Assembly (NCBI GenBank): GCA_018383195.1
Contig: JAGZOP010000024.1
Span: 1 to 29,156 of the forward strand
Length of the DNA: 29,156 nucleotides
Direction of reading: 5' to 3'
Source: Clostridiaceae bacterium
GTDB taxonomy: Bacteria > Bacillota > Clostridia > Oscillospirales > Butyricicoccaceae
The notes beneath the pieces were generated by a model. The model did not search any database. It was not told the origin of the DNA and saw nothing but the letters and a program-made list of their open reading frames with translations. The translations under genes were made by a program, and so were the position numbers. Below, in pieces: positions 28,549 through 29,156 of the stretch (positions are counted from its first letter, which is position 1; each line of letters opens with the position of its first letter).

Positions 28549-28577
28549 ATCATAGCACCAGTGTGATTATATGTCAA
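28549..28577 (-). promoter_or_regulatory. Leftward early promoter of the Cro-like gene
   Basis: On the minus strand, TTGACA (28572-28577), a 17-base spacer and TATGAT (28549-28554): a near-ideal sigma-A promoter. It starts the early transcript. The -35 box is covered by the imperfect operator-like site at 28563-28577 (GTGAT-N5-GTCAA). Confidence 0.85.
28563..28577. promoter_or_regulatory. Operator-like site 2 (imperfect), over the -35 box
   Basis: GTGATTATATGTCAA, with a perfect left half (GTGAT) and an imperfect right half (GTCAA for ATCAC). It overlaps the -35 box of the leftward promoter, and its spacing from site 1 is 35 bases start to start. Confidence 0.45.
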
Positions 28578-28605
28578 CATGTTTTTTTGAAATACTCAAT
28601 AATTG

Positions 28606-28634
28606 TTGACAAAAAATCAACTTTGACTTATGAT
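28606..28634 (+). promoter_or_regulatory. Rightward promoter of the repressor gene
   Basis: TTGACA (28606-28611), a 17-base spacer and TATGAT (28629-28634). The same three elements as in the leftward promoter, arranged divergently with 28 bases between the -35 boxes. It gives a leader of about 35 bases before the repressor ATG at 28676. Confidence 0.85.
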
Positions 28635-28675
28635 AATATTAACTTAACCACATATCATCTAAAAGGGGGTACATT

Positions 28676-29156
28676 ATGGAGTTATATACACGAATACGAA
28701 TGCGCCGCGAAGAGTTAGGGTTATCTCAGACCGAACTAGCACACAGGCTTGGTTATAAAGATCGTTCAACAATCGCCAAAATAGAGGCTGGTATAAACGA
28801 CATTACCCAAACTAAAATTGCAGCTTTCGCAAAAGCATTACAAACAACTCCCGGGGAGCTTATGGGATGGGAAACACAAGACACCGCTCCAACCGCAGAA
28901 AATCTAACCCCGCTTCCGCCCATGAAGAAAATTCCCCTCGTTGGTCAAATCGCATGCGGCGTTCCGATTCTCGCTGAGGAAAATATCTCAGAATATATTG
29001 ACCTCCCGACGCATATTCACGCAGACTATGCACTGACTTGCAAGGGAAACAGCATGATCGGTGCCGGCATTCAGGATGGTGATGTGGTTTATATCCGAAA
29101 GCAGAACACTGTAGAAAATGGACAGATCGCCGCCGTTATTACGAATGATAACTGTG
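28676..29156 (+). CDS. CI/LexA-type phage repressor with S24 peptidase domain, 5' part
   Basis: The gene is cut by the window end; 160 residues are visible. Residues 1-60 are a helix-turn-helix (LYTRIRMRREELGLSQTELA ... RSTIAKIEAG). A linker follows. From about 90 the S24 peptidase domain begins, with the self-cleavage site Cys94-Gly95 (QIACGVPI) and the catalytic serine in CKGNSMIGAG (Ser126). The catalytic lysine would be beyond the edge. Cys-Gly instead of Ala-Gly is the UmuD form. The repressor would be cleaved with activated RecA and induce the prophage after DNA damage. A GGGGG site precedes the ATG. Confidence 0.93.
   Translation, partial: MELYTRIRMRREELGLSQTELAHRLGYKDRSTIAKIEAGINDITQTKIAAFAKALQTTPGELMGWETQDTAPTAENLTPLPPMKKIPLVGQIACGVPILAEENISEYIDLPTHIHADYALTCKGNSMIGAGIQDGDVVYIRKQNTVENGQIAAVITNDNC

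Overview
The window is most of a temperate siphophage (prophage or free phage) of a Bacillota host, most likely a gut Clostridia/Oscillospirales-type bacterium. Reasons: the Gp15/Gp20/Minor_capsid/Phage_min_cap2 structural families are typical of Bacillota siphophages, Shine-Dalgarno sites are strong (GGAGG), TTG and GTG starts are frequent, and the phage core has roughly 50-60% GC by hand count. Almost everything is transcribed leftward (minus strand). Only the repressor at the right edge and one small protein at 27.7 kb read rightward. No integrase, holin or endolysin is visible; they probably lie outside the window.

Layout from right to left (order of expression). 28.7-29.2 kb: CI/LexA-type repressor (+), cut by the window edge. 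28.3-28.5 kb: divergent Cro-like gene. Both promoters are TTGACA-17-TATGAT, with GTGAT-N5-ATCAC operator-like sites. 27.0-28.2 kb: small early genes, including an excisionase-like DNA-binding protein and a rightward 66-residue gene with an apparent ATA start and a palindrome over its -10 box. 21.5-27.0 kb: recombination/replication module (SbcC-like ATPase, a probable ssDNA-binding protein, an MBL-fold hydrolase, a DUF2303-like protein, a DnaD/DUF4373-type replication protein). 20.2-21.5 kb: three small cysteine-containing proteins, a nested 41-residue ORF and a DUF1492-type sigma-like late regulator. 19.7-20.2 kb: non-coding stretch with a degenerate tRNA-like element and a promoter carrying a perfect LexA-type (SOS) box. 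18.2-19.7 kb: AT-rich two-gene cargo cassette (DUF6731-like protein plus membrane protein) closed by a strong terminator. 11.3-18.2 kb: DNA packaging and head (fused small/large terminase, portal, minor capsid protein carrying a polymorphic-toxin-like C-terminus, two immunity-like genes, a second strong terminator, a relic of the displaced ancestral C-terminus, scaffold, capsid). 8.6-11.6 kb: connectors, tail terminator, tail tube, two tail chaperone-type genes. 0-8.6 kb: tape measure, distal tail proteins, a sugar-binding-type tail protein, a glycine-rich adhesin and accessory genes.

The most interesting material is in two AT-rich islands (about 33-47% GC) inserted in the GC-richer late operon. 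One (about 13.2-14.04 kb) swaps the C-terminus of the portal-associated minor head protein for a His-rich toxin-like domain, followed by a translationally coupled acidic 70-residue gene and a CPCC-family Cys-rich gene: a MuF-type phage polymorphic toxin/immunity cassette. A 24-codon relic, apparently of the original gene end, survives between the cassette terminator and the scaffold gene. The second island is an autonomous unit (sigma-A promoter, LexA box, two genes, terminator), probably SOS-induced and possibly a competition or defence function. Each island ends in an intrinsic terminator inside the late operon, so late transcription must read through or restart.

All family assignments come from reading the sequence, without database searches. 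Start codons were chosen by ribosome binding site and overlap with neighbours.
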